Part shown: piece after piece, positions 1 through 8,424 of the stretch
How the letters are laid out: every line of letters starts with the position of its first letter
How positions within the stretch are numbered: the first letter of the stretch is position 1
DNA from: Martinezella lusitana
Lineage (GTDB): Bacteria; Pseudomonadota; Alphaproteobacteria; Rhizobiales; Rhizobiaceae
Reading direction: 5' to 3'
Assembly: GCF_900094565.1 (NCBI RefSeq)
Contig: NZ_FMAF01000021.1
Coordinates: 39,003 to 103,002, forward strand
DNA length: 64,000 nt
The notes under the pieces: model-generated
The model's input: only the letters and a program-made list of their open reading frames with translations
Database searches by the model: none
Told to the model about the DNA's origin: nothing
Position numbers and translations under genes: made by a program

Positions 1-777
1 AACATGGGGTTCTCGCTCAGACTGGCAAAAGCTCCTAAAGACCAGATCAAGGCGCGCGTTCGAGAAGCAGCCGAGATATTGAGCCTCGAACATCTTCTCG
101 AACGCCATCCCCGCAACCTGTCAGGAGGACAGCGCCAGCGCGTCGCGATGGGTCGAGCTATCGTTCGCAATCCGCAAGTGTTCCTTTTCGACGAGCCGCT
201 TTCCAATCTCGATGCGAAGCTACGCGTGCAGATGCGCTCGGAAATAAAACAGCTGCACCAGCGGTTGAGGACGACCACGATCTACGTGACGCACGATCAG
301 ATCGAGGCGATGACCATGGCCGATAAGATCGTTGTGATGCGTGATGGCTACGTGGAGCAGATCGGTTCGCCCCTCGACCTCTACGACCGCCCGGAGAACC
401 TTTTCGTCGCTGGGTTCATCGGCTCACCCGGAATGAACTTCATCAAGGGCAAGAGCATGGGGGGCAGCTTTGTTTCAAACGATGATGTCACACTTCCGTT
501 GCCTCCGGGGATTTCGGTTCATGATAGCCACGAGATCACTTATGGCATACGACCCGAGCACCTTGGCGTGGAGGGCGACGGCTTGAACGGCGAGGTCGTG
601 CTTGTCGAACCGACCGGTGCCGAGACGCAAGTGACCGTGAAAGTCGGGCCTGACCAGATGATTGCAAGTGTTAGGGAGCGCCTTGACCTTAGAGCCGGCG
701 ATCATATCAAATTGTCGCCCAATCTCGCGAAGGTGCATTTGTTCGACTCGGTGAGTGGAACGCGGCTTACGTCGTAA
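1..777 (+). CDS. Sugar ABC transporter ATP-binding subunit, MalK/UgpC type (5' end outside window)
   Basis: The 3' portion of a CUT1-type ABC importer ATPase; the reading frame is open at base 1, so the Walker A half lies outside the window. Visible are the ABC signature LSGGQRQRVAMGRA, Walker B VFLFDEPLSNLDA, the H-loop YVTHDQ, and a C-terminal regulatory OB/TOBE region (about the last 110 residues) ending at TAA 775-777. In this family the protein energises uptake of sugars or glycerol-phosphate with two permeases and a binding protein. A PfkB-kinase remnant follows 32 bp downstream, fitting a sugar uptake and kinase operon. Substrate cannot be read from the ATPase. Confidence 0.93.
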   Translation, partial: NMGFSLRLAKAPKDQIKARVREAAEILSLEHLLERHPRNLSGGQRQRVAMGRAIVRNPQVFLFDEPLSNLDAKLRVQMRSEIKQLHQRLRTTTIYVTHDQIEAMTMADKIVVMRDGYVEQIGSPLDLYDRPENLFVAGFIGSPGMNFIKGKSMGGSFVSNDDVTLPLPPGISVHDSHEITYGIRPEHLGVEGDGLNGEVVLVEPTGAETQVTVKVGPDQMIASVRERLDLRAGDHIKLSPNLAKVHLFDSVSGTRLTS

Positions 778-809
778 ATGTATCCGCTTGCCGGCTATGG
801 GAGATCATA

Positions 810-951
810 TTGAATAAGATCCTAGTTATCGGAGAAGTCCTCGTCGAGATCGTCGCGCTCGAAAAAGGCTATGGCTTCCGATCTCCCATGAACCTAGTCG
901 GCCCGTTCCCGTCCGGTGCGCCACCGATTTTCATCGACCCAGCCGCAAAAC
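810..951 (+). pseudogene. PfkB-family sugar kinase, N-terminal fragment
   Basis: From TTG 810 (preceded by GGGAGA) the translation reads MNKILVIGEVLVEIVALEKG, then GPFPSGAPPIFIDPAAK, which is the beginning of a ribokinase/PfkB-type carbohydrate kinase (strand 1 and the GAPxxxA substrate motif). Homology stops at about 951, where an IS6-type terminal sequence begins. Only about 47 of the expected 300 residues remain, so the product cannot be active. It probably belonged to the upstream ABC transporter operon before insertions truncated it. Family assignment rests on the N-terminus only. Confidence 0.7.
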
Positions 952-1074
952 GGTTCTGTCGCAAACAGGTAGCGAACCGACCGCCGGCATTGGGATCCGT
1001 GATTTTCTGCCCTGTTTCCCTGCAAACCGTGTCTTGGTGAGGCGAAGGGTATCCAACTCTTCGGGTCCGAAAAC
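952..1074. mobile_element. Possible end of a second IS6-family element
   Basis: The kinase fragment stops at GGTTCTGTCGCAAA (952-965), which closely resembles the terminal inverted repeat of IS6-family elements such as IS6100 (GGCTCTGTTGCAAA). About 120 bp without a recognisable transposase follows before the next IS6 end at 1075. This would be a remnant into which the second element inserted. Based on the short terminus only. Confidence 0.4.
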
Positions 1075-1882
1075 GGTATTGCCAAGTTGTTTGAGGCTGG
1101 TCGCGTGCCATCACGGGGCGGCTATTTTACGCCGCCATTTCAGCGGTGTACCCGGCCCACAGGCCGAATGCGTAATCCGTGCATGGCGGTATGAAATGGC
1201 GGTAAGACTATAGCGGCGAGGGGGGAAGATCGTATTGATTTGGTCATGAGCTGACAGGAAGCGTTGCGCCTGACGAGGCGATTTGAACCGCCCCATGATC
1301 TTCTCGCGTTTTCGGGTCAACCGGTGCGAGTTTTCAATTCTGTTGTTCAAGCCCTCATGCGCCCGATGATCGGCATCCGGCGCCAGGGTCTGTATAAGCT
1401 TGACGTAGCTGCCAAGCTTGTCCGTCACGACGACGCGCGCCTCGCGAAATTGCCTGACCAGTCCGGAGAAGAAACGCTTGGCCGCCTTGGTGTTGCGGCG
1501 CCGCTGAACCAAGATGTCGAGCACATCGCCATCAGCATCGATCGCCCGCCAGAGCCAGACTTCTGTCCGCCGATTGCAATGACGGCCTCATCCATATGCC
1601 ACTTGTCATTTGGCTTGGGGCGGTCCCTGCGAATGCAGGTGGCAAAATGGCGGTCAAAGCGATTAATCCATAATCGAACAGTTTCCCGGCTGACGATCAC
1701 GCCGCATTCAGCAAGCAGGTCTTCCACATCCGCCGTGCTCAGCGAAAACCGGTAATAGGCCCACATCGCATAAGCAACAATCTCACGCGGAAAGCGAAAC
1801 CCCTTCAACCGGGGAAAAAGGCGCGGCAATTTCATTGCGCCTCGATACCTGACACGCCAGCCTCAAACAACTTGGCAGTACC
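1075..1882 (-). mobile_element. IS6-family insertion sequence, about 808 bp
   Basis: Terminal inverted repeats of 26 bp: GGTATTGCCAAGTTGTTTGA... at 1075-1100 and its complement at 1857-1882 (GGTACTGCC... on the minus strand), with one mismatch. They enclose a single transposase on the minus strand that fills the element, 36 bp from one end and 47 bp from the other, and the total length is typical of IS6. The 8-bp flanks (1067-1074 and 1883-1890) do not match, so no target duplication is evident; recombination or later decay is likely. Confidence 0.8.
1111..1835 (-). pseudogene. IS6-family DDE transposase, frameshifted
   Basis: Reading from ATG 1835 the protein has the IS6 N-terminal helix-turn-helix region (VEDLLAECGVIVSRETVRLW) and the first catalytic Asp in WHMDE. 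At about 1558-1562 the frame is lost; the other frame resumes with VWLWRAIDADGDVLDILVQR, the second Asp in VVVTDKLGSY and the Glu in NNRIENSH, ending KIAAP at 1111. Restoring one base after GGQK rejoins the two halves, so a single 1-nt deletion explains the lesion. All three DDE residues survive, but separated, so the copy is probably not autonomous. Confidence 0.85.
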
Positions 1883-2085
1883 GATCCGGCAGGTGATGAG
1901 CCGGCTTCCGCCGGAATTCCCCTCAGATCGGCTCGTGAGAATAGCGCGGCTTTCCGCCGGGCTTGATCTGTGGAGGCCCGCAAACTGGTTTGCAGCTCTG
2001 GCTTTGCGGCCGCTCTGATCAGTGGAAAGTCGAGCGCTCGATGACTGGGCGCTCATGTCAAACCCCAATTGAAGAGGGAATATGT

Positions 2086-2406
2086 ATGCGTAGAAGCTTC
2101 ATATCGACTGCGGACGTGGTGGATATCCTGTCCATCCAAAGGGTTTTGAGCCGGGTTGGATCGTATGCCGATCAAAAGCGATGGGAAGATCACCGCCAAC
2201 TTTTTTCGGATGAGGTGGTCATTGATTTCGGAGGTGTCAAACCGTCGCAGATCATTAGCTCCGATAATCCGATGAAATGGAACAAGGAGTCCTATAAGGG
2301 CGTGAAGACCCAACACACGTTCACAAACCAGGATGTGGAGATTATGGGCGATACCGCGACAGCTACCTCAATCTGTGCAACATATGCTGCAGCTAGCAGA
2401 GCTTGA
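2086..2406 (+). CDS. SnoaL/NTF2-like protein, probably C-terminally truncated
   Basis: ATG 2086 follows AGAGGG at a good distance and opens a 106-residue frame: MRRSFISTADVVDILSIQRV, then SYADQKRWEDHRQLFSDEVV and TQHTFTNQDVEIMGDTATAT. This order (N-terminal helix, D-x-x-W/F-x-x-L-F loop, H-x-x-x-N-x-x-V strand) is typical of SnoaL-like ring-cyclase-fold proteins of 130-150 residues. The last strands are missing and the frame ends abruptly at TGA 2404, while another frame continues briefly, suggesting a frameshift. Function of the family is diverse (isomerase, dehydratase or binding protein). Probably not functional. Confidence 0.55.
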   Translation: MRRSFISTADVVDILSIQRVLSRVGSYADQKRWEDHRQLFSDEVVIDFGGVKPSQIISSDNPMKWNKESYKGVKTQHTFTNQDVEIMGDTATATSICATYAAASRA

Positions 2407-2567
2407 CGATTATCTTGTCTGGGATCTGTCCCTTAAGTTCGAAATGCAGATGTAAATAATGCGCCTGTCCATCGCCGCCGCGACTTATGCTCCTACGCCG
2501 CTGCGTTTGATGTTTGAGCTCCATTGGTGATAGGTTCAAAGCTATCCAGCTGGAGCATCACCGACTT

Positions 2568-2807
2568 CTACCCTGCTGATGCTCGTTCGACGTAACGCAA
2601 AATTCTGGTGACGGTTGACCGACTAACACCTGCCTCTCGGACGATACAATCCGTTGACTTACCTTCGGCCTTCAGCCGCAATACGTCGTCGGATTTGTGT
2701 CTCATGGCGAAAGCTGACGAATCACGTGCCACCCGCGTGCCGAGGGAGAGGGAGACTGTATTTTCGATCGCTGAGGTTTCGTAATCCTCGGTCTTAACGG
2801 GCGCCAT
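2568..2807 (-). CDS. Small helix-turn-helix protein
   Basis: A 79-residue protein. The start at 2807 is fixed by a strong site AAAGGAG seven bases upstream. The C-terminal 45 residues, LRLKAEGKSTDCIVREAGVS then RSTVTRILRYV, form a Hin/resolvase-type helix-turn-helix as found at the C-terminus of serine recombinases, but there is no catalytic domain. It may be a stand-alone DNA-binding protein or a detached recombinase tail that acquired a start. No neighbouring partner suggests its target. Confidence 0.55.
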   Translation of the reverse strand: MAPVKTEDYETSAIENTVSLSLGTRVARDSSAFAMRHKSDDVLRLKAEGKSTDCIVREAGVSRSTVTRILRYVERASAG

Positions 2808-3059
2808 AACAAGCTCCTTTGCAATCATTGGACTGTCAGAATTAATGACGCCGATGTTGCTGCGAGTAAATTCAGATCTTAGGAGTATCTGATGCAAGCT
2901 TTATTCGGTACGGACGCTGAGGCACGCATACCGGCCTCGTTGCAATACTAGTGAGCCGCGTACAAATAACTTACTCTGGAACCGACGCCATTTGAAATGC
3001 CGTCTTTTGTAAGTATGCGGATTCCGACGTGAAGCCGGCCGGCATTCCGATCAAAGACC

Positions 3060-3605
3060 GGCACGCCCGAAGAATATCGACCGATGTTCGAAGTGAACGT
3101 TTTTGGTCTTGTCGAAACTACAAAAGCAGCCTTGTCCATCCTGCGACGTTCGAGGGGAACGATCGTCAACATGTCGTCCGGCGCAGGGATCGCGGGCAGC
3201 GGCGGCGGCGGATATTACAATGCCGCAAAGTTTGCCGTGGAAGGGATTTCCGAAGCGCTCGCCGGCGAGCTGAAGCAGTTCGGCGTCCGCGTACTGATCG
3301 TTGAGCCTGGGCCGTTTCGCACCGATTTCCTTGGACGTTCGATCACGATGGTGGCCAATGAGATGCCGGAATACGCCGCGAGCTCGCGCAAGCATTATCG
3401 CGAAACCAACAACGGTAATCAGGCAGGCGATCCCGAAAAGGCGATCGCGGTGATCGTGCAAGCGGTTGATGCCGATAACGCCCCGCTTCATCTGCCCCTC
3501 GGCCCCGTCGCACATTCGATTGCTGAGCGAAAGCTGGCTTCCTTCCGCAGTGATATCGACGCCTGGCGCGAGATCACGATCGCCACCGATTTCGACGAGC
3601 CTTGA
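3060..3605 (+). pseudogene. Short-chain dehydrogenase/reductase, 5'-truncated
   Basis: Homology begins abruptly at GTPEEYRPMFEVNVFGLVET and continues to TGA 3603. The catalytic Ser (IVNMSSGAGIAG) and the YxxxK pair (YYNAAKFAVEG) are present, as is the PGPFRTDF segment of classical SDRs. The N-terminal Rossmann nucleotide-binding half (GxxxGxG and NNAG) is absent and no plausible start precedes it; ATG 3084 is internal. About 90 residues are missing, so the protein cannot bind NAD(P). It sits directly upstream of an intact hydrolase, possibly once in one operon. Confidence 0.75.
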
Positions 3606-3656
3606 GCGCTAGTCGCAACCTCTGTTTTGAACTTCAACATCGACTGGAAAATTATC

Positions 3657-4505
3657 ATGATCGCAGCTTTGAAGGGGTTTACCCAGCAGCTGGTGCCGGT
3701 GAATGGCATCAAGATTAATGCCGTCACGGGGGGCTCCGGTCCGCCGATCCTTCTGCTTCACGGCTGGCCGGAAACATGGTGGGAATGGCACCATGTGATG
3801 CCGTTGCTGGCCGAGCATTTCAGCGTGGTGGCCATGGATCTGCGCGGCGCGGGTTTTTCCGATTGCCCGCTTGACGGCTATCACAAGGCGACGATGGCGC
3901 GCGACGCGCACAAGGTCATGATCGCCCTTGGGCATGAACGCTACGCCGTGTGCGGTCATGACATTGGTGGAATGGTGGCGTTGCCCCAGGCCGCCATTTA
4001 TCGGGAAGCTGTTACCCACCTGGCCGTCTTGGACGTTCCGCTCCCCGGCTGGACACAATGGGAGGCGATGACTGCAAGGATTTGGCACCTCGGTTTTCAT
4101 ATGAACCGGGATCTACCCGAACGCCTGATTTATGGCCGTGAATATGACTATGTTTCGAGCTTCATGGCGGAGCGGTTCTACGATCACAGCACGTTCGGTC
4201 CGGCGGCCATCGAGATCTACGCGAAAGCCATGGCCCTTCCTGGCCGCACGCGCGGCGGCATGGAATGGTATCGTACCCTCGCCGCAGACCATGCGGCCGC
4301 GCTCGAGTACAAGAAGAAACCGCTCGAGATACCGGTTCTCGGGCTCGGCGGGGAACAGCGCTTCGGTGCGCATATGGTCCCGATGCTTCAGGAGTTTGCC
4401 AGCAATGTGACAGGCGGCTCAATTGCGCGGTGCAGCCACTATGTCGCGGACGAGCGGCCGGATGAAGTAGCGGCCGCTCTGATCGATTTCCTCAAGGCCA
4501 GTTGA
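3657..4505 (+). CDS. Alpha/beta hydrolase, epoxide-hydrolase/haloacetate-dehalogenase-like
   Basis: 282 residues from ATG 3657 (a TTG at 3627 is in frame but poorly supported). Oxyanion-hole motif HGWP at about 35-38, nucleophile elbow GHDIGG with Asp102 instead of Ser, and a C-terminal His in CSHYVADERP. An Asp nucleophile is characteristic of the epoxide hydrolase/haloalkane dehalogenase branch, which opens epoxides or displaces halide through an ester intermediate. The gene is full length and the only intact enzyme in the 0.8-5.9 kb decay zone. Substrate is unknown. Confidence 0.85.
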   Translation: MIAALKGFTQQLVPVNGIKINAVTGGSGPPILLLHGWPETWWEWHHVMPLLAEHFSVVAMDLRGAGFSDCPLDGYHKATMARDAHKVMIALGHERYAVCGHDIGGMVALPQAAIYREAVTHLAVLDVPLPGWTQWEAMTARIWHLGFHMNRDLPERLIYGREYDYVSSFMAERFYDHSTFGPAAIEIYAKAMALPGRTRGGMEWYRTLAADHAAALEYKKKPLEIPVLGLGGEQRFGAHMVPMLQEFASNVTGGSIARCSHYVADERPDEVAAALIDFLKAS

Positions 4506-4608
4506 AATTTTTCGGCCGCCCCGTCGCGGGCGCGCGGAGCACGACATTGCAGGCGATTTTCGCCCGCAACTATTGCGTTCGTCGATTCAACAAGAAAGGA
4601 AAACTACT

Positions 4609-5134
4609 ATGACCACACCTGTCGTTCGCGCCGTTAATCATATCGGCATCACGGTGCCCGACATCGAAGCAGCAAAATCGTTTCTGGTGGAAGCGTTTGG
4701 CGGCCAGGTGATCTACCAGTCCTTCGGACCGCAGGATCCGCCGCGGTAGGGACCCGAGTTCGAGCGGGCCACTGGCGCTTTCCCTGGAACGGTCGTGCGT
4801 GCACAGGCGATGGTTAAGATCGGAACCGGACCGGACATCGAGCTCTTCGAAATGCACGGCCCCGAACAAGCCCAGCCCGTCCGGCCGAGCGACTTCGGCA
4901 TTACGCACTTCGGGGTCTACACCGACGACATCGACGCATCGGTGGAGCGCTTCGAAAAGGCTGGAGGCACGTCTCTTACCGCACCGCGCGCTATTCCCTA
5001 CGCAACGGAAAAAGGTGCTGGAAACAAGGTGTGCTACTGCCGCGTGCCTTGGGGCACGGACGATTGAGTTCATCACCACTCCCAACCGCATGGCCTACCA
5101 TGACCAGACGGATCTGCGCCGGTGGCAGGACTAG
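4609..5134 (+). pseudogene. VOC/glyoxalase-like protein with internal stop and frameshift
   Basis: ATG 4609 follows GAAAGGA. The translation RAVNHIGITVPDIEAAKSFL is the first beta-alpha-beta unit of a vicinal-oxygen-chelate protein. A TAG at 4747-4749 interrupts it; the frame continues with IELFEMHG and DFGITHFGVYTDDIDASVER and is lost again near 5056-5060, after which another frame supplies TIEFITTPNRMAYHDQTDLR to the natural end at 5134. Two independent lesions make sequencing error unlikely; the gene is dead. The parent would be a metal-dependent lyase or dioxygenase-type protein of about 174 residues. Confidence 0.85.
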
Positions 5135-5145
5135 GACAGAGCGGT

Positions 5146-5640
5146 ATGAGTTTTGAAAACACAACGTCTCGCCGCAGCTTTCTGTCCTTCTCTGCGATGG
5201 CTGCGGCCCCGGCGCTGGCAGGTTGCGCCTCTACCTCCGGCGCCGGCCGGATGGTGGGGCAGCAGCCGACGCCTCTCCCAGATCCGATCCGCCCCATTCA
5301 GACCGCCCCGGCGCCGACGGATGCAGAGCTGGCCACACCATGTACGGCCCAATTGAGAATGGTGGCTTCCTCATTCCGCCGGTTCCTTACCAGCAGATCG
5401 ATCCGCGCCACTATTGCCATCAGGTCATCGATCTGACTGGCGAGGCACTCGGCACCATCGTCGTGGACACCTCCTCGTGCTTTCTCTATATCGTCCAGCC
5501 GGGCGGGACTGCGATGCGCCACGGCGTCGGTATCGGCCGCGAGGGCTTGCTTGGCGGGGCGATGGCCTCATCCAGTAACGTCAGAAGTGGCCGCGCTGGA
5601 AGCCGCCGAATGGCGTTGGTGCACGGATCGCCTAACGATG
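5146..5640 (+). pseudogene. L,D-transpeptidase (YkuD family), multiply frameshifted
   Basis: ATG 5146 starts MSFENTTSRRSFLSFSAMAA, a twin-arginine-like signal followed by the lipobox-like LAGCAS. The frame shifts near 5335-5341 into MYGPIENGGFLIPPVPYQQI and YIVQPGGTAMRHGVGIGREG, the family's N-terminal catalytic-domain strand region. A third frame near 5550 gives AWRGDGLIQ, then a TAA, then QKWPRWKPPN. The catalytic SxGCxR segment is absent. Such enzymes make 3-3 peptidoglycan crosslinks in the periplasm of rhizobia; this copy is a relic. Confidence 0.8.
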
Positions 5641-5683
5641 ATGGGATAGTTGGCTGCGATCGCCTCAACCTCGTGCCACCGCT

Positions 5684-5802
5684 ATGCCCTTCAAACACAA
5701 TGCCGCCCGCCGCCATCGTATCGGCAAGATGAAGTTCAAGGGGACGAACTGGGCATAATACGAAGCTGGCCTTCGCCGTCGCGGCAGTCTGACACTCCTC
5801 CG
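5684..5802 (+). pseudogene. IS5-group transposase, N-terminal remnant
   Basis: The translation from ATG 5684 reads MPFKHNAARRHRIGKMKFKG, then TNWA, a TAA stop, then YEAGLRRRGSLTL. This matches the conserved beginning of IS5-group transposases (Pro-His/Phe-Lys ... RRH ... NW.EY...LR.RG.L). Homology ends at about 5802. No terminal repeat was recognised. It marks a second transposition scar in this border zone. Confidence 0.6.
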
Positions 5803-5915
5803 GGTGTCAAGCGAAGTGAAGATTTGACCCCGCGGCTTCTCATTTCGCCTGCCACCGGGGTCTCCTGGTTAGAATAAGTTGGCAGTCAGCGTCTAATGCG
5901 TCGTAATTTCCACCG

Positions 5916-6266
5916 CTATTCTTGGGTGCCCGCGATAGTCTCGCGCTCACTTGCGTCTTCAACGTCGCTCGCGACAGGCAGGGTATCCCGATGCTCTCGG
6001 ACGAATTCCTTTCGTGCGGCGAGCTTGGATACTTCGTCGTTCCCAATCGCTACACCACCAGGCGCGAACTCACCGTCAATCTGCTTCTCCGCCCGTTCCC
6101 AATGTTCAAGGTGTTTGCCCTCGGGCTTTCCTTCATGCTCCCATATGGCATACGCCCGCTCTCGGATCTCGTTTTCGCGATCGCGGACGTTGGACGGCTG
6201 CGAAGTTTCAACATTCCCACTAGCTGTAGGGTCGATTGATGATTTGGTTATCCTGTCGCGTGCCAT
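5916..6266 (-). CDS. DUF2934 domain protein
   Basis: 116 residues with start ATG 6266 preceded by AGAGGAG. The central segment ENEIRERAYAIWEHEGKPEG followed by KHLEHWERAEKQI is the DUF2934 signature, which is widespread in rhizobia and of unknown role. The remainder is hydrophilic and likely disordered. It is the only intact gene between the decayed transpeptidase and the nucleotidyltransferase at 7.2 kb. Confidence 0.8.
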   Translation of the reverse strand: MARDRITKSSIDPTASGNVETSQPSNVRDRENEIRERAYAIWEHEGKPEGKHLEHWERAEKQIDGEFAPGGVAIGNDEVSKLAARKEFVREHRDTLPVASDVEDASERETIAGTQE

Positions 6267-6640
6267 GATGATCTCCTCTTTGGGTTATCAACAAATGTGA
6301 GGAGCGAATGTTCCAAACATGGTTGCGCTATGCGCACGCCGGGCGCGACCGCTTCGATACGGGATCGAGGACCGATCGCTGGGAGGAGGCGCCGTTAAGT
6401 GCCCTAGCTTCCGACGCGACGGGAACGCAGTTCCACCCGCGAACGTTGCGCTGCTCGCGTCCTGCCGGACCAGCCGCACCAAACCCACCACCAAAGAAGT
6501 TAGCTCGCTCGGAATAATGCGAGGAGCGGGATGTCTACCCTCATGAACACTTCGAGAAAGATCAGGATATGACAGTGACAGCCTTCTTTTGCGGTATGCG
6601 CATTCTGGTGGCGACATCGTTCCTCGCCATCGCGCCGTTC
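6267..6640. other. Spacer without recognisable gene
   Basis: About 370 bp upstream of the DUF2934 gene. Several short frames exist on both strands, but none has a ribosome binding site, conserved motif or plausible composition. It probably contains the promoter of the DUF2934 gene and degraded insertion-sequence DNA. Confidence 0.4.
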
Positions 6641-6800
6641 ATGGGTCGATGAGACGTATGTGAAGGTCAAGGGCAAGTAGGGCGTCTTTACCGAACCGTC
6701 GGCAACACCGTGATTCGATCGATCCCTTTCTGTCCCCGAGCTACAATACCAAGGCCGCAAAGCGCTTCCTAAGCAAGGCACTTTCTAGCTTGATCCATCA
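6641..6800 (+). pseudogene. IS6-family transposase remnant (second subgroup)
   Basis: One frame gives WVDETYVKVKGK then a stop, and the next gives SIDPFLSPSYNTKAAKRFLS followed by KALSS. These correspond to the first catalytic Asp region and the following segment of IS6-family transposases of the WRVDETYIKVKG subgroup, different from the copy at 1.1-1.8 kb. Both flanking parts of the enzyme are missing and the fragment is frameshifted. Confidence 0.7.
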
Positions 6801-6817
6801 ATGAGAACGGCGCCTTT

Positions 6818-7030
6818 CTAGTTGCGCAGGCGGTGGAAGATGCCCAGCCAGAATTGATATTCTTCATCGTCACCCTCGCACCAAGCCTCAAATGCGCACC
6901 ATGCCACGGTCGTTGGCGCGCTGTCTCCGCAAAGCGCGATCGTGTCATGGACTATTTGATGATTATTACGAGCAGTATCGGATTTGCCGTCAAAGCAGCC
7001 GCCAGAACGCGTCGTTGAATTTCGAGACAA
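6818..7030 (-). CDS. Small hypothetical protein
   Basis: 70 residues with a TTG start and no clear ribosome binding site. The C-terminal half, APTTVAWCAFEAWCEGDDEE then YQFWLGIFHRLRN, has the look of short rhizobial proteins with a conserved A-W-C-A/F-E-A-W core and a terminal FW.G.F.RL. The N-terminus may be wrong or the gene truncated. No function can be proposed. Confidence 0.4.
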   Translation of the reverse strand: MSRNSTTRSGGCFDGKSDTARNNHQIVHDTIALCGDSAPTTVAWCAFEAWCEGDDEEYQFWLGIFHRLRN

Positions 7031-7213
7031 GTCAATACCTCCTGCGTCCGGCGCAGGGAGTTGATTTTGGAGCCGGACGTTGGAAGCTCATTTAGGAGCT
7101 GCGAAGGTCGATCCAGCCGACCATCCTATCGTCCTGGGCATTTTGCTCGTGACAAACATGTCACGCCGAAAGGGGCTTCGTGGAAGAAATCCGACGACGT
7201 CGTAATTCTGCGA

Positions 7214-8152
7214 CTATGATCGTTTCCGTGAGCGGCGATCGGCTTCTTCCACCTCTATCCTCAGTACTTCAAGATGATCCTGACAGACTGCTTCTACCTG
7301 ATCGATCAAATCCGTCGTGCGGTTCAAGAGCCAGGCGAGCGCCTCACGGCTTATCTCATAGTGCTTTGAATAGCGCGCCTTGACATATGCTTCATTGAGA
7401 ATGTTGAACCAGGCGACAAAGCGCTGCTGATCGCGGGGCCAAGCGTTCGCCAACTGCTGCGCCTGACTTTCAGCGAGGCCACGCAGGTGCTTGAGATTGT
7501 GGGAGGCTGGGCTGTAATTGGTCAGCACGAGTAGCAGCGTGGCGTAAGCCTGTTCGATCGACTGATGTAGGAGGAACGCGGATTCTTTGAGATCACCTTC
7601 ATTCATGTAAAACAACGAGCCTTTTGCGAATTTCCGAGCATGGGGAAGCCGGTCTTCGAAATACTCTGTTGCGAATTTATAGGCATCCGCAGGGTGAAGG
7701 AGATTGGGATCGGCCAACGGCGTGTCATCAAGCTCATATAGCACAATGCCATCTCGGCGGAGGTCGACGAAGAAATATCGGCCTTGCTTGAGTAGGGTGT
7801 TCACCTCGCGAAGTGAATGTACGATGAAATTCACCGGCGTCTTGATTTCCGGCAAATGTATGAACCGATCCGCGGCCTTCTGCCAATAGCCGGAGAAATC
7901 GGTAAGCTTGCGATTGTTGACGACAATCAGCAGATCGAAGTCCGAGCGGTATCCTTTTTTGGTATACGGCTCGTCGACCCAGCTACCCCGCGCATAGGAT
8001 CCGAACAGGATGATTTTCAGGATGCGGCCACGCTTCTTGAAATCCGCTGAGCCGCCCTTCAGCGCGTCTTCAAACTCCTCATGTAACACCTCGAGGACCC
8101 GAGCGAGCTCGCGCTGCTTGAGCGGCGGTAGATGGTCGATGCTGGACTTCAT
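7214..8152 (-). CDS. Single-chain nucleotidyltransferase-HEPN protein (MNT-HEPN)
   Basis: 312 residues from ATG 8152 (MKSSIDHLPP...); GTG 8215 and ATG 8179 are in frame but lack ribosome binding sites. Residues 51-73 contain the minimal nucleotidyltransferase motif GSYARG followed by SDFDLLIVV, supplying the metal-binding Asp pair. Residues about 180-300 form a helical HEPN domain (LKESAFLLHQSIEQAYATLL, then R260 and H264 in ARYSKHY). In separate-gene systems the HEPN subunit is an RNase toxin inactivated by AMPylation from the MNT antitoxin; fused forms of this family are common but poorly characterised. It is divergent from the regulator at 8425. Confidence 0.85.
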   Translation of the reverse strand: MKSSIDHLPPLKQRELARVLEVLHEEFEDALKGGSADFKKRGRILKIILFGSYARGSWVDEPYTKKGYRSDFDLLIVVNNRKLTDFSGYWQKAADRFIHLPEIKTPVNFIVHSLREVNTLLKQGRYFFVDLRRDGIVLYELDDTPLADPNLLHPADAYKFATEYFEDRLPHARKFAKGSLFYMNEGDLKESAFLLHQSIEQAYATLLLVLTNYSPASHNLKHLRGLAESQAQQLANAWPRDQQRFVAWFNILNEAYVKARYSKHYEISREALAWLLNRTTDLIDQVEAVCQDHLEVLRIEVEEADRRSRKRS

Positions 8153-8247
8153 GAACAACGGCGGCTCTTTCACGGACATTGGATAGGCATAAAGGAGCTT
8201 GCGCTCCAAATCCACAGGGTGCGCGAAGGCTGTGAGAAAAGCAACAA

Positions 8248-8379
8248 AAATGTTGCATCAAAAATTGGAGAATTACACTAGACTTTTATGTAGGAAATGT
8301 GAATATTGAGCGATATAGCGCCGAAATCGACAGAAATCTGTGAAATACGGCGATTTTTCCGCTATTTTTGATGCAGCAT
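8248..8379. promoter_or_regulatory. Inverted pair of ATGYTGCATCAAAAAT boxes in divergent intergenic region
   Basis: ATGTTGCATCAAAAAT at 8248-8263 is repeated in opposite orientation at 8364-8379 (minus strand ATGCTGCATCAAAAAT, 15 of 16 identical). They lie 100 bp apart in the AT-rich region between the MNT-HEPN gene and the OmpR-type regulator. The placement suggests binding sites for a regulator controlling both divergent genes. No data identify the protein. Confidence 0.45.
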
Positions 8380-8424
8380 AATTCCAAATCACTGATCTGG
8401 TAGCTACAAGAGAAGGGCTGTCGT

